Below are positions 30,263-40,429 of a stretch of DNA of 64,000 nucleotides, one piece after another. The position numbers and the translations under genes are program-made. Each line of letters begins with the position of its first letter. The first letter of the stretch is position 1. A model generated the notes under the pieces. It ran no database searches. It was not told where the DNA came from and was given only the letters and a program-made list of their open reading frames with translations. The DNA is taken from positions 2,181,001 to 2,245,000 of the forward strand of contig OY101122.1 of assembly GCA_956465555.1 (NCBI GenBank). Direction: 5' to 3'. The DNA comes from Nitzschia sp. pyKryTriq1 (Eukaryota; Bacillariophyta; Bacillariophyceae; Bacillariales; Bacillariaceae).

Positions 30263-32503
30263 ATGCGCCGCCGGACAACAGTGAGTCGTCGTACTTGTAC
30301 TACGAGTACTATCAGCAGCAGGTCAGCATCATCGTCATGCACCACCACAACCACCCTACTCGTATCATCAGCACTCGTAGTATTACTCTTTGCACTCCTG
30401 CTGTGTGAATTCAGCCAAGCTTGGACGACAACGAGTGTTAAAATCTCCCGCACAACAACAAGAACAACAACAAGAAGCCACCAAAACAAGAACACCCTGG
30501 GTTTCCGTCCTACTAGTACCCGTCTTCAACAACAGGCAGTATCGTCAGCATTATTATCGGATGATCCTCAATCTTCGACGCTTCTACCAAAGAAGAATGA
30601 GACGGCCACAAAAACAACTACAAATTCTCGGTATAACTTGTCGTCATCGGCGCCCCAATCCTCTTCCAATACTACTGATACCGTCGAAATTGTCTTGAAT
30701 ACCAATGCCAAGGGTGTGACACAACCAGTAGTGGATCTCATTCAATCGATGGCCGATCAACACAACCACCAAAAGGCATCCTCCTCCTCCTCCTCCTCCT
30801 CATCCCCATCCTCAATGGTACGAGTTCACATTACTTCGACCAAGGAGGAAGCTCGACAAGTCGCTCGACAAATCATGAAGAACAGTAATATCAACAGCAA
30901 CAGGAAGAACACGAATGAGAACACGAACACGAACGATAATAATGATTCGCCTCCTGGTGCCGCCACCATCATGGTCATTCCCATTGGAGGTGATGGGACC
31001 TTGACGACTCTGTTACAGTTATTTTGGGATGCAGCCAAAGAACAAGAACAAGCACAAGCACAAGCACAACAGCAACAAGGTCAAGAAACGACCGACAAGG
31101 CTGGTGCTGAACAAACATCCGACGATACTACTCCACTGACTCCTCCTTTGCCGACCACCGAGGAGTCTTCGTCAACTTCTTCTTCTACTACTACTACTAC
31201 TACTACTACAAGATCCAAACCATTGCCATCACAACCCATTCGCTTTCCAAACATTGGATATATTGCCATGGGAACTGGAAATGCCTTGGGATCGGTCGTG
31301 GGATGTCGGCCAGCACGGACTCAAGGTCGTCTCCAACGATGGAAAAAGGCCCTCTCGCGGCGTCATTGGCCACGTTTCTTGGGTGGGACTACTTCTACTA
31401 CTACTACTACTACTACTACTACTATTAGTAGTCGCAAACTGCAGACCTTGTCGGAAACACTGTCGGAATTACTGAAAGTATCCGAGTACTTATCCTCCTC
31501 GGCTTCATCATCTTCCTCATTATCTTCATCCTCATCCTCATCTCCACGACCACCCGTGATGGATATTGTGGAACTTCCACTTTTACAAGTCACTACAACC
31601 AGCAGTGCTACATCTTCATCATCATCATCTTCTTCTTCTTCTTCTTCTTTGTGTTTCTTTGCTGGTGTCGGATTTGATTCCCTCATGCTGCAAGATTTTA
31701 AAGATTTACAAGAATGGACCAAAGAAGAAGAAGAAGAAGAAGGAAAAAAGAAGAAGAGACGACGCATATTCTTCAACTTTTTGAAGGAACAATTGTCGAG
31801 CGTGTTGGGATATTGTGTCGCACTCGTCACCAAAACGTTGCCCCAATGCATCTTGGAACAAAAACATTTAATCCAAGTCGAAATATCGACCCATCAACCC
31901 GAATCGACCGTTTGGATTGATCATCGTCGAGGGGATGTGGTTCGGAGTGTTATTATTGTTGACGACGGTCGTGTGGATGTGGCCGATCAAAGAACTAGTG
32001 AGGAGGAGGACGATGACGACGAAAATGACAACAAAGACAAGGATAAGAGAAAGACTCTACTCTATCGTGGAGAGGCCGGTATTGTGGCAGCAGGATCGGC
32101 TCCTTTTTATGGAGGAGGATTACGTTTGTTTCCCTTTGCTCGCATGAGCAGTGGTGGAATGCAATTACGGATTGGACGGATCCATCCCTTGCGTGGGACG
32201 ATCAATATCCCTCGCATCTTTCGAGGATCGTATCGGGATACTCGAGACGATGCCTTTGGTTGTATCGACTTTATGGGATCTCAATTTACCGTCGAATTGC
32301 CAATCCTCGATCCGTATCCCGTCCAACATTCCGGAGACTTTATTGGTACCTCCTCCCGCATTGACTTTTCCATGATCCCACCGTCCGAATTGGCACCGGT
32401 TCGATTCGTCACTTTATTGCCACCTCGATTGATTATCGAAGAGGATGATGATGATGATGATGATGAGCAACAACAAAAAGATATGATCGATGAGGAAGAA
32501 TAA
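30263..32503 (+). CDS. Diacylglycerol/sphingosine kinase-like lipid kinase, probably plastid-targeted
   Basis: 746 residues, no introns. Residues 31-54 form a signal peptide ending SQAW, where the aromatic residue after Ala matches the diatom plastid cleavage rule. The DAGK catalytic domain starts at about 140 (VEIVLNTNAKGVTQPVVDLI) and has the nucleotide motif IPIGGDGTLTTLLQ (GGDGT at 242-246), GYIAMGTGNALGSVVG, and further on FFAGVGFDSLMLQDF. The C-terminal lobe includes GIVAAGSAPFYGGGLRLFPF and IHPLRGTINIPRIFRGSYRD. Many Ser, Thr and Glu inserts enlarge it beyond the usual 300-450 residues. The family phosphorylates diacylglycerol, sphingoid bases or related lipids; the substrate is not evident. 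Plastid targeting is inferred. Confidence 0.75.
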   Translation: MRRRTTVSRRTCTTSTISSRSASSSCTTTTTLLVSSALVVLLFALLLCEFSQAWTTTSVKISRTTTRTTTRSHQNKNTLGFRPTSTRLQQQAVSSALLSDDPQSSTLLPKKNETATKTTTNSRYNLSSSAPQSSSNTTDTVEIVLNTNAKGVTQPVVDLIQSMADQHNHQKASSSSSSSSSPSSMVRVHITSTKEEARQVARQIMKNSNINSNRKNTNENTNTNDNNDSPPGAATIMVIPIGGDGTLTTLLQLFWDAAKEQEQAQAQAQQQQGQETTDKAGAEQTSDDTTPLTPPLPTTEESSSTSSSTTTTTTTTRSKPLPSQPIRFPNIGYIAMGTGNALGSVVGCRPARTQGRLQRWKKALSRRHWPRFLGGTTSTTTTTTTTTISSRKLQTLSETLSELLKVSEYLSSSASSSSSLSSSSSSSPRPPVMDIVELPLLQVTTTSSATSSSSSSSSSSSSLCFFAGVGFDSLMLQDFKDLQEWTKEEEEEEGKKKKRRRIFFNFLKEQLSSVLGYCVALVTKTLPQCILEQKHLIQVEISTHQPESTVWIDHRRGDVVRSVIIVDDGRVDVADQRTSEEEDDDDENDNKDKDKRKTLLYRGEAGIVAAGSAPFYGGGLRLFPFARMSSGGMQLRIGRIHPLRGTINIPRIFRGSYRDTRDDAFGCIDFMGSQFTVELPILDPYPVQHSGDFIGTSSRIDFSMIPPSELAPVRFVTLLPPRLIIEEDDDDDDDEQQQKDMIDEEE

Positions 32504-32601
32504 AGAGTAACGATTCTACTACTAGTAGAGATTATTTAGAATCCACTTTTGCTGTACTACTTGAGGAGTCCTACCTAGCCACTATCTGGCTACCTGGCTG
32601 T

Positions 32602-32635
<34 letters not shown>

Positions 32636-33396
32636 AAAGTAAGAATCTCTTGCTGTACTACTTGAGGAGTCCTACCTAGAGTAGCTACTAGCTGGCTACC
32701 TAGCTGTCTGGCTAAAGTAAGAATCGGAGCACCACCACTACGACTCGGAGACGACGACTCTCGGGTGGTTGAATAATTGCAAAGCCAGTACTAGTAGTAA
32801 AACCAACAAGACCATAGTACTACCAACATCCCGAAAATGATTATGAAGTTGGTAGAGAGATGGTCTAGCAATAGTATCCTCTTCAATTAGACTGGATGCG
32901 GTTGGTGTGTGCTACGGTGATGATGCCTCTACTAGTACTAGTACTAGAACTCTAGTACTAGCAGTAGAAGAGGAATCATAGTACTACTACTAGGCGCCGT
33001 ACAAGTACAAGTACAAGTAAATGGGGGGAGGACTTACTGATGATGGTGGAATTGAGAGAGGGCGTGGTGTGCTGGTCAAGAAGGCCGAGCGGACGGCCGT
33101 GACCAAGAGGTCGACCAAGAGGTCGGGAGAGGAAGTGACGGCTCCAATACTAAAAAAGGGATTCAAATACGCACTACTGTACAGGCACGAGTAAGAGGCA
33201 GTAATCGTCCCTTGGATATTCGTACACTAGTAGTAGTACTAGCAAAGGAGACATGACGCTGCTGCTGCTGCACCAAGTTCGAAGAGAAGATCCGCCTCAT
33301 TAGTAGACCTTTTGGAAAGCTAACTATGCTCCGTATTATATCATTATCTTCAAGAAGTCATTATGGTGGATGCTATATTACCCACAAAAATTCGTC
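32504..33396. other. Intergenic region with GGCT run and local duplications
   Basis: About 890 bp. A unit TTGCTGTACTACTTGAGGAG...GGCTAAAGTAAGAATC occurs twice (about 32549-32648 and 32650-32727), the first copy expanded by a (GGCT)n run at about 32598-32633. A GTACAA run lies at 33000-33018. No gene is supported. Confidence 0.6.
32549..32727. repeat. Tandem duplication carrying an expanded GGCT microsatellite
   Basis: Two adjacent units share TTGCTGTACTACTTGAGGAG at the start and CTGTCTGGCT...AAAGTAAGAATC at the end. The first has about nine GGCT units, the second two, so the microsatellite expanded (or shrank) after the duplication. Confidence 0.75.
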
Positions 33397-34152
33397 CTAC
33401 TTTGGTGCCCCATCCTTGGATGACAATGCTGGTTTTAACGATGGAAGGTCTCGATGGTGCAAAATCTTGTCAATGACTCCAAAATCCAAGGCTTGTTCAC
33501 TATCCAAAAACGTATCTCGGTCCATGACGGTTTCAATCGCATCCAGCGATTGACCAGTATGAAAGACATACAAGTCATTCAAACGGGATCGTATTCTCAA
33601 AATCTCTTGCGCCCGAATTTGAATGTCGGACGCCATGCCTTGGGCACCTCCGCTGGGTTGATGCAACATGATCCGGGCATTCGGAAGCGCCATGCGACAT
33701 CCGGGCGATCCGCCGGCCAACAACAAACTTCCCATACTCGCCGCTTGTCCCATGGCAATCGTATGAACTTGCGGTTGAATGTATTGCATAGTGTCATACA
33801 TGGCGAGCCCGGCCGTGACCGATCCTCCCGGACTGTTAATGTACATGTACAGTGGCTTTTGCGGCGCCTCCGCCTCTAGAAACAAAAGTTGGGCCGTCAC
33901 CACACTGGCCATTGGATCCGTGACTTCACCATGAACACAAACGATACGTTCCCGGAGCAGACGAGAATAAATATCAAAGCTCCGCTCTCCCATGGCGCCT
34001 TGTTCCAGCACGATGGGAATGGTGTAGGAAAGATGATGTCTGCTTGGTCGGGCGGCAGCACTCGAAGAAATCCTCTTCATCATCCGGAGGAGGAGAGAGG
34101 ACTTGCTCCTGCTGCTGCTGCTGCTGCTGGATGATGCTGGAAGCAAGAACAT
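33397..34152 (-). CDS. clpP: ATP-dependent Clp protease proteolytic subunit (ClpP), copy A, probably mitochondrial
   Basis: 251 residues from ATG 34152. The head [19 protein letters not shown] plus [19 protein letters not shown] is basic and Ser-rich like a mitochondrial presequence; the frame is open up to 34392 but that part looks noncoding. The ClpP core begins [20 protein letters not shown]. Catalytic Ser lies in [16 protein letters not shown], His in [12 protein letters not shown], Asp in [29 protein letters not shown] is the oxyanion strand. ClpP forms two stacked heptamers and works with ClpX or ClpC ATPases to degrade proteins. A second copy lies at 47473-48351; two stretches of DNA within the core are identical between them, while the ends differ. 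Confidence 0.9.
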   Translation of the reverse strand: MFLLPASSSSSSSSRSKSSLLLRMMKRISSSAAARPSRHHLSYTIPIVLEQGAMGERSFDIYSRLLRERIVCVHGEVTDPMASVVTAQLLFLEAEAPQKPLYMYINSPGGSVTAGLAMYDTMQYIQPQVHTIAMGQAASMGSLLLAGGSPGCRMALPNARIMLHQPSGGAQGMASDIQIRAQEILRIRSRLNDLYVFHTGQSLDAIETVMDRDTFLDSEQALDFGVIDKILHHRDLPSLKPALSSKDGAPK

Positions 34153-34540
34153 GATGCGCTTAATTCTGATATGCGGTTTCTGGAACAACTTGAAGAGGAG
34201 CGTAAGGGTAAGCGTAAGCGTGAGCTTGGATGACAATGGACTATTGTAAGGTCCGATAATACTATTTCTTGAGCCATGAGACTGATGGTTGATGATTGAT
34301 GATGGGTATAATACCTTATCTACCGGTACGTAATACGGTACCGCGGCTTGACCGCGGTAGTCTACAGTACTACTACTTGCTACCGGTATCATCTTTTGGA
34401 GCCGTACAGTACTAAATATGACGCGATATTATTTTAATGACGCGGACATTCTTTTTGGCGGGAAAACTGCGCGTGCCGTGGTCTGGCGGCCAGACGGCCG
34501 CGCACCTTCTCTAATCTACTAGTACTACCACCTATTACTA

Positions 34541-34638
34541 TGATGGGTACCTGAAGGTATGGGCTGCTACCCCCACCCGTAACTTGCAGTTAAGGCTGGG
34601 TTCGATAGAGGGGTCACTTCTTGGTTCGATAGAGGGGT
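34541..34638 (+). repeat. Dispersed element copy 1 (TGATGGGTACC family)
   Basis: About 95 bp nearly identical to 36828-36938: TGATGGGTACCTGAAGGTAT, GGGCTGCTACCCCC, TAACTTGCAGTTAAGGCTGG, then two GGTTCGATAGAGGGG units. The right-hand inverted end present in the other copy is missing here. Confidence 0.8.
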
Positions 34639-34771
34639 ATCTACCGGTATACTATGAACAAGATGGTCGTGGTGCGGTCGTAACAACAATCCATGGATGG
34701 TGGCGGTGCTGGTGACAGCAGCAGGAGGGAAGTCAGGAGCATAGTGACGTAGTAGTACTACTGCTAGTATA

Positions 34772-34860
34772 CCGTCAAGGTAATTGTTAATTTAGACAGT
34801 GCACCACTTTTTCGCTGCTTTAGCTTAGTGTAGTACTAGTAGTAGGAACAAGAACAATAG
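34772..34860 (+). repeat. Dispersed repeat, partial copy (AGACAGTGCAC family)
   Basis: It shares CCGTCAAGGTA, TTAGACAGTGCACCACTTTT and TTCGCTGCTTTA with the copies at 44583-44700 and 50442-50600. Confidence 0.65.
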
Positions 34861-35111
34861 TAACTGGTGGTGGCCACTGTTGAGGAGTGAGTGGTAGCTA
34901 GATAGCACAGTACTACACCGGTACTACCTAGACTACTCCCGTACTCAAGATTGTCTATCAAGCTGTAGTATTCTTTTAATTTATTTCCTCCAGTCTAGTC
35001 TAGTATGCTATTCTAAATCCGTTGGTGGTGGTGGGTTCTTCTTGGTGGTAGATGTAGTAGTAGTAGTAGTAGTGGTACTACCGGACCTCACGACTTCTTG
35101 TACTATTTCGT

Positions 35112-35786
35112 CTATTCCGAAGATCGTTGTCTCGGAAGAATCAGTGTTGTAGGTGTCATCAGCAAATGCGAGGAAAGAACAATGCGCCGCAAGCGTTGAC
35201 CCCATTGTCGCGTCCGCAATACATCCTCTCGACAAATGGACTTTTTTTGTTCTTTGTCAGTTCTTCCCGCACTAGAAGTAGCATGAGCAGCAGGACGATG
35301 ATGATGATGATGACGATCCTCGCGGTCGTGATGGTGACACCAATCTTCGGCAGGTTCGGGAATCACCGAGATCTGATAACGACACGAAGTAGAATTCCGA
35401 TACGTATAAAAGGAGGACAGATCGAAGTCTGGATGATGATGATCCTCCTCCTCGCCAGCATCCTGTTCTTCTCCTTCAAGAATGCTAGTTGCTGCTGCTG
35501 CGGCTGCTGCTGATGGATCATCATCTTTTCTTCTTTGGAACGACGCCGACGATGATGATGATGATGAAGAAGAAGAAGAAAGAGAAGAAACAACATTCAC
35601 CACCATTGTAGTAGTCATGACGTCATTTAATTTCTCTGTCAATTCCTGCTGATCTTCGAATGAAATCATTCGAACCCGTCTCGGCTTTTCCAGCAGAGCG
35701 TTCTTCATCATCATGTTCCTGTTCTTGGACTTGGGCTTGGACTTCGTTTTCTTCTTGTTCTTGTTCTTTGTCTTTGTCTTCTTTGA

Positions 35787-35818
<32 letters not shown>

Positions 35819-35990
35819 ATAACACCATACGAACCGATGCCGCTGGTGGTTCAAGTACAAGAGTCTCAATCACTTCTTTCTTATTATTGCTGGTGCTTTG
35901 TCCGCTGCTGCTGGACGACGACGAGCATTGTGAGATGTTGCGTGGATGATGATGATGGTACTCTTCGGTGGTGGTGGTGGAACTCCTCAT
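35112..35990 (-). CDS. Low-complexity basic/Ser-rich hypothetical protein
   Basis: 292 residues from ATG 35990. It holds a lysine-rich run (KKTKTKNKNKKKTKSKPKSK), then the most specific part, KPRRVRMISFEDQQELTEKL, followed by poly-Ser, poly-Ala and acidic/His-rich runs, and a possibly folded piece YTYRNSTSCRYQISVIPEPA. The Lys/Arg-rich region could be a nuclear localisation signal. The 3' end is uncertain: another minus-strand frame (35008-35235) with protein-like composition (IFGIDEIVQEVVRS) overlaps the last part, and a splice could switch to it. No family is recognised. Confidence 0.5.
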
Positions 35991-36504
35991 TCTTCTTTTT
36001 AGTTGTACAGTAGTAGAGTTGCAAGAGACGAGTTTGTGGCTGTTCAGTGTTTGTGTGAAAATGATATTATATTATGCGGTTGACCACAACATGTAACAAG
36101 ACAACTAACATCATGCCGATAATATTATATACTCGTAGATCGCTCGTCGAGGAGAAGTCGTCGTCTTATTTGGCAAGATTGAATAGAGTGGTGGGCCAGC
36201 ACAATCCGTCGTTCCATGCATGGATTGCGAGTTTAGGCTTCGCGTTGCGACATTATTTTTGCGTCAGCTTGTGTGTGTGTCTTCCAGAACATAATATAGT
36301 TTGCCCCACTCCACTGATGCCCATTTTGTTGTGTATGCTGGAAGGAAATTCCGTTTGTCAAAGAAAATGGAAGATCCAGATCCGGCCAGGGTTATTTATT
36401 GGATGGGCAGTTCGGGTACAGGCGGAATATAGCGATGATTTTCGCGGAAGCATGAATGATGATTGATTCTCTACGAACTTCCGGTGCGCAGCGCGGCCCC
36501 CCTG

Positions 36505-36650
36505 TCGCTCCGACATCGAGGTGAAACAATGCACCATCTCGGACGGAGGATGGACGGATGCGATGATTCCCTCCCGCTAATGGAAATTGAGAACGTAATA
36601 TATAGGCCCAATCGAGAAGAGGAGGAACGAAGTTCATTGGTGTTCGTGAC
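36505..36650 (+). repeat. Direct repeat block, copy 1
   Basis: It shares CTCCGACATCGAGGTGAAAC, AATGCACCATCTCGGACGGA, GGATGGACGGATGCGAT, GAAATTGAGAACGTAATAT and AGGCCCAATCGAGAAGAGGA with copy 2 at 37089-37225, with a small extra segment after GCGAT. Confidence 0.85.
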
Positions 36651-36827
36651 AGAACGAATGTGGTCATACTGGTCATTAATCGGTCCGTACTTCGTACGGG
36701 ACAGATTGTCCGGATGGACGGTCAGCGGTTAACGATCGGTTGGTCCGCATCCGATCACCGACCACACGATCAGAGCAACACACCACACACACACCATAAT
36801 AATAACACACCACCTTGTGCGCTACTA

Positions 36828-36938
36828 TGATGGGTACCTGAAGGTATGGGCTGCTACCCCCGCCCGTAACTTGCAGTTAAGGCTAGGTTCGATAGAGGGG
36901 TTAGTTGGTTCGATAGAGGGGTTAGTTGGTACCCATCA
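36828..36938 (+). mobile_element. Short element with 11-bp terminal inverted repeats (MITE-like)
   Basis: It starts TGATGGGTACC and ends GGTACCCATCA, an exact inverted pair. Inside are CTGCTACCCCCGCCCGTAAC, TTGCAGTTAAGGCTAGG and a 21-base unit GGTTCGATAGAGGGGTTAGTT present twice. A related copy lacking the right end lies at 34541-34638. No coding capacity; no clear target-site duplication seen. A non-autonomous DNA transposon is the simplest reading. Confidence 0.6.
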
Positions 36939-37088
36939 AGGGGATAAACCATACCCTAGCTAGACCCTGAAATTGTGAGCACGAAGAATACTAATTACCA
37001 TGTCTATGTGCCTGCCGATATTATGGCACTGTATGTACTGTACCTATGTAGTTGCAAAAATTGTTTCCGTTGCATTATGTGCGACATG

Positions 37089-37225
37089 TCACTCCGACAT
37101 CGAGGTGAAACAATGCACCATCTCGGACGGAGGATGGACGGATGCGATTTCCGCTAATTGAAATTGAGAACGTAATATGTAGGCCCAATCGAGAAGAGGA
37201 GGAAAGAAGTTCGTGACTTCGGGTT
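37089..37225 (+). repeat. Direct repeat block, copy 2
   Basis: Second copy of the 36505-36650 block, same orientation, about 584 bp away, differing by a few substitutions and one small gap. Confidence 0.85.
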
Positions 37226-37792
37226 TTGGAAAATAAATTAATGTCGCCACGGTGGCAAATTGCGAACAAAAAAATGTGAAAAGTGACGCATATCATCGGG
37301 CCCTGGTGTTGGTACACGGATGAGCGAGCGCTGTTCACATTACTTAACATTTGCGTTTTGATCCTTTTTAAATCTATTGCCCTTCTGGAAAAAGGAGCGC
37401 TTTGTTCTTCTTGCTTTTACGATCGGTTACTTATATACGTTTTCAAGAAAAGTAGAACAAGAATGCCTTTACGTTAAACAAGTGGCTTTTATCCGTCCCA
37501 GACGCCATCTTTTTTTCGGTCCAATCAAAATGCGAAGCAATCTCTGCACCACGCACCACCTACGTTGTCACTACTATCAACATTCAACAGACTCTAACTA
37601 ACAAAGAACGCTCGAGAACGTCGGATAATCCCGACGACACTTTTGGGCATTCGCGTTGGGCCTTTCTACTCGTAACCAAAAGAGTGAAAAATAGCGCACG
37701 CCCCTCCGTTTAGTGAGTTCATAAAACCAGTTCTCGGTCCATTTCACCGATACAACATCAGACTTCTTCAAGTCATCATCTTTCTACCCATC

Positions 37793-38275
37793 ATGACTGT
37801 CTCTACTTTCAACAACAATAACACATGGAATTCTGCCAAGGGCATCAAGCGAGCTTACTCGTTTCCCAAATCGCTTCAGCTACTACTTGTCAAGGACCAA
37901 CAAGAACAACGGGAGCAGCAGCAGCAGCAGCAAGAGGGATCTGCTTCTCCCTGCAAGGATTCGCTTTTGCAATCCTGCAACCCCAGACGCCGATACATGC
38001 GACGCGGCTCCAGATGCCCGTCCATGCTCCGCACATCCTTCTCGTTGCCGAGAGATCTTTCCTCTATGGTTTCTGAAGGAGGAGACTTCTCCACCAGTAG
38101 TGGTGGTGGTGGTGGTGGTGGTGCAGCACCGTCAACAAGTGAAATCGTCATATCCAACAACAAGTCCTTTTCAAACGTTTTCAATCGATCCGCAGTCGAT
38201 CTTGTGAACGAAGCCCTCAATCTATCAAGCAACTTTGATGAATTGGATCTTGATTCTTGTTCTGCTGGTCTTTGA
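37793..38275 (+). CDS. Small hypothetical protein with RRGS motif
   Basis: 160 residues, single exon. Blocks that look conserved: WNSAKGIKRAYSFPKSLQLL, RRRYMRRGSRCPSMLRTSFS followed by LPRDLSSMVSEGGDFS, and the C-terminus FSNVFNRSAVDLVNEALNL ending in an acidic tail LDLDSCSAGL. Gln and Gly runs separate the blocks. The RRGS/SFSLP style resembles kinase-target motifs and recurs in other proteins of this window. No signal peptide or membrane segment. Function unknown. Confidence 0.65.
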   Translation: MTVSTFNNNNTWNSAKGIKRAYSFPKSLQLLLVKDQQEQREQQQQQQEGSASPCKDSLLQSCNPRRRYMRRGSRCPSMLRTSFSLPRDLSSMVSEGGDFSTSSGGGGGGGAAPSTSEIVISNNKSFSNVFNRSAVDLVNEALNLSSNFDELDLDSCSAGL

Positions 38276-38398
38276 GGATGCTCATGACGACTCACCAGCA
38301 TCACTTTGTTGAGGAGCAGCACTCTCGAACAAGGCCTCCACGCGGTGGGCGGCTAGCATCGCAGGAGCAGCAACTTCTTGTTCTTTGTACAAACTATG

Positions 38399-38432
<34 letters not shown>

Positions 38433-40429
38433 AAGAAAGGGAGGAGAGCTCGCTGCCGTCAAGATAAGGTTCCAAGGAGACCGCAGACATAGTCCTCATA
38501 CCGGCTAGTACTGCTGGTGTACTGGTGTTGTCCACTTACAAAAACCGGCAAGGTACCTTGCCAGCATTATCCACCACCACTTCTTGCTATCAGTTTTCAG
38601 TTCAGGCGCAGCAGCCGCCAGAAGTCGAAGTACCTGCTATCTACCTAATGTTTATAACCACCACAGTACTTCGTGTAACTCGTTCTTTTCATGATTCAAG
38701 AATCTACTACTAGTACTACCACCACAAACTACATGGCAATGTCTAGCAGCACCAGCTGCTGTTCTTGTGTTGTTGCGTTGTTCGTGGGCTGCCTCCTGCT
38801 GCACCATAGTTTTTTCATGATGGCGATTATTCAAGACAGGGTCCTCGGGATCGCCGCTCACTGACGATGCTGGACCCCCCGCGGAGAATGTTCTCAGCAA
38901 TCGCTCCGACCTACAGAAGGACGAGGCAGGCGCGGAGTGATAATGTCGATTACACTGCTCTGTTTTTCGTCGTCTAGTAGTCGAACAAGAATTAGTCTAT
39001 TACTTTCAGCAGGAATGTTCTTGAACAACAAAATATTGCCGGGAGTACCAATGTACTGCTGTAGTAATCACCCTGTTCGGGAGTGCGAAAGTAGTACTGC
39101 TGTAGTAACCAACGTGGTGTGGTCCTCCGCTCCTCAACAATACCAGTAATACTACTGTACTACCGGCGGTACGAGTACAAAAGGTCGAAAATGCGAAGAA
39201 CTCGGGCCCCGACGACGGATGTATTAGACTACCGATACTATCTCTGCCTGCTACTCTACTACTAGTACTACTACTACTACTACTACTACCGAGAGACTGA
39301 TGTGGACCAAGGACATAATATCATTTGCTCAGAAGCTAAGTGGTCTTGTTTACTACTATCTATGATACGAATACCTGCCTGGTGGTGTACACATGAAGAT
39401 CGGTGCCAATGATGATGATTGGGCATATCCCTTTGATATTCCTTTACCAGTCTACTCCTATTTTACTGATGCGATCGGAGTAAACCTGGATGGGTCTCTG
39501 ATGACGCCGTCACCACGAGGAATCGAAAATCGTTTCGTTCAACAAGTACTCTACTACCGGTACCGTACGGTACATATGGTATTACGTCATCACAATGGAT
39601 GATCGATGTTCGACAGGAGAAAATGCATCTGGAAAGGAAACGGAAAAGCTTTTCTGGGATCATTCGGAGTAGCAGACACGTACTTCGTAATCATGATGTT
39701 GTTATTGTGCTTTTGGCGAGACCTCGCATACATGCAGAACAAACAGACAAACAGAGGTAGTGACGTGGTTGCTCAGCAACCATCCGAAAATTCGGATCGG
39801 CTGGCTCTTCCGTTCACGAGCACGGCCAGCCTCTTCCAAACGACAAAGGAACGTTCCTACTAGCCAATGCCTATGGTGAAAATTGAATATTTATCGTTAC
39901 AAGGGGTTATTTCAAATCCAAATGTCTCTTGTAAATGCCAAAATGGAGGGAAACAATACTTTATTCATATTTGCATTCGTATAAGGCTTCACATTAAAGG
40001 CATATTGAAATTGAAAAAGGCATAATTCTTCGGACACAAGCAGCCATCGGAGTATTACCTTATCCATTTCAATCGCCGATACTCCGTTACGTGCCATCAG
40101 TACCAATTCCTCTGTAGAATAGATCTCGACGAGCGTGCCGAAGCACAGTCGACTGGTAGCGAGGTCGAAATCCGAGCCAGTGGGCGGGCGGGCGTCCGAA
40201 AGATTTCGCCTTGTCACAACTGCTGTTTGTTGGCCAGCAGTTCATTTTAGCACCGTAGTTCCGCGTTTTTCCGCAACATCACCTGCCTGGTATCGGCATG
40301 TCTCGCCACATACTGCGATTTCATTCATTATTTTCAAATAAATAATTGAAACTCAATCATCGAAAGGATCATAATATTTCCAGATTGTATTTGTTTTCAA
40401 TTAATTATTTCTGTTGTAACCCGACAATC
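38276..40429. other. Long intergenic region
   Basis: About 2.15 kb with no convincing gene. It starts with a CTG run at 38400-38432 and has several CTA/TAG-rich tracts (39250-39292). Open frames at 39393-39602, 39606-39863 and 39912-40217 are short; the last lacks an ATG at its start. It should hold the promoter of the secreted protein gene at its right end. Confidence 0.5.
38400..38432. repeat. (CTG)n trinucleotide microsatellite, noncoding
   Basis: About 11 CTG units between genes; no frame around it looks like a protein. Confidence 0.85.

Larger units (their letters stand above)
34153..35007. other. Intergenic region with dispersed-repeat copies
   Basis: About 850 bp. It includes one copy of the GATGGGTACC element (34541-34638), one partial copy of the AGACAGTGCAC repeat (about 34772-34860), and GCTTGACCGCGGTAG with ACCGGT sites at 34322, 34383 and 34645. 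It should also contain the ClpP copy A promoter. Confidence 0.5.
35991..37792. other. Intergenic region with a TIR element between two repeat copies
   Basis: About 1.8 kb. It contains a duplicated block (36505-36650 and 37089-37225) and a 111-bp TIR element between them (36828-36938). Open frames here follow the repeats and have no protein-like features. The last 200 bp, with CATAAAACC at about 37722, probably form the promoter of the next gene. Confidence 0.55.

Noticed and set aside
31363-31851. Long antisense frames over the lipid kinase and other low-complexity genes
   Set aside because: They are shadows of trinucleotide repeats (Ser on one strand gives Asp/Glu or Val on the other).
34600-34640. 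tRNA gene from GGTTCGA units
   Set aside because: Only B-box-like bases are present; there is no A box, acceptor stem or anticodon arm.
39912-40217. 101-codon minus-strand frame
   Set aside because: No ATG at the start, unknown composition and an isolated position; support is too weak.
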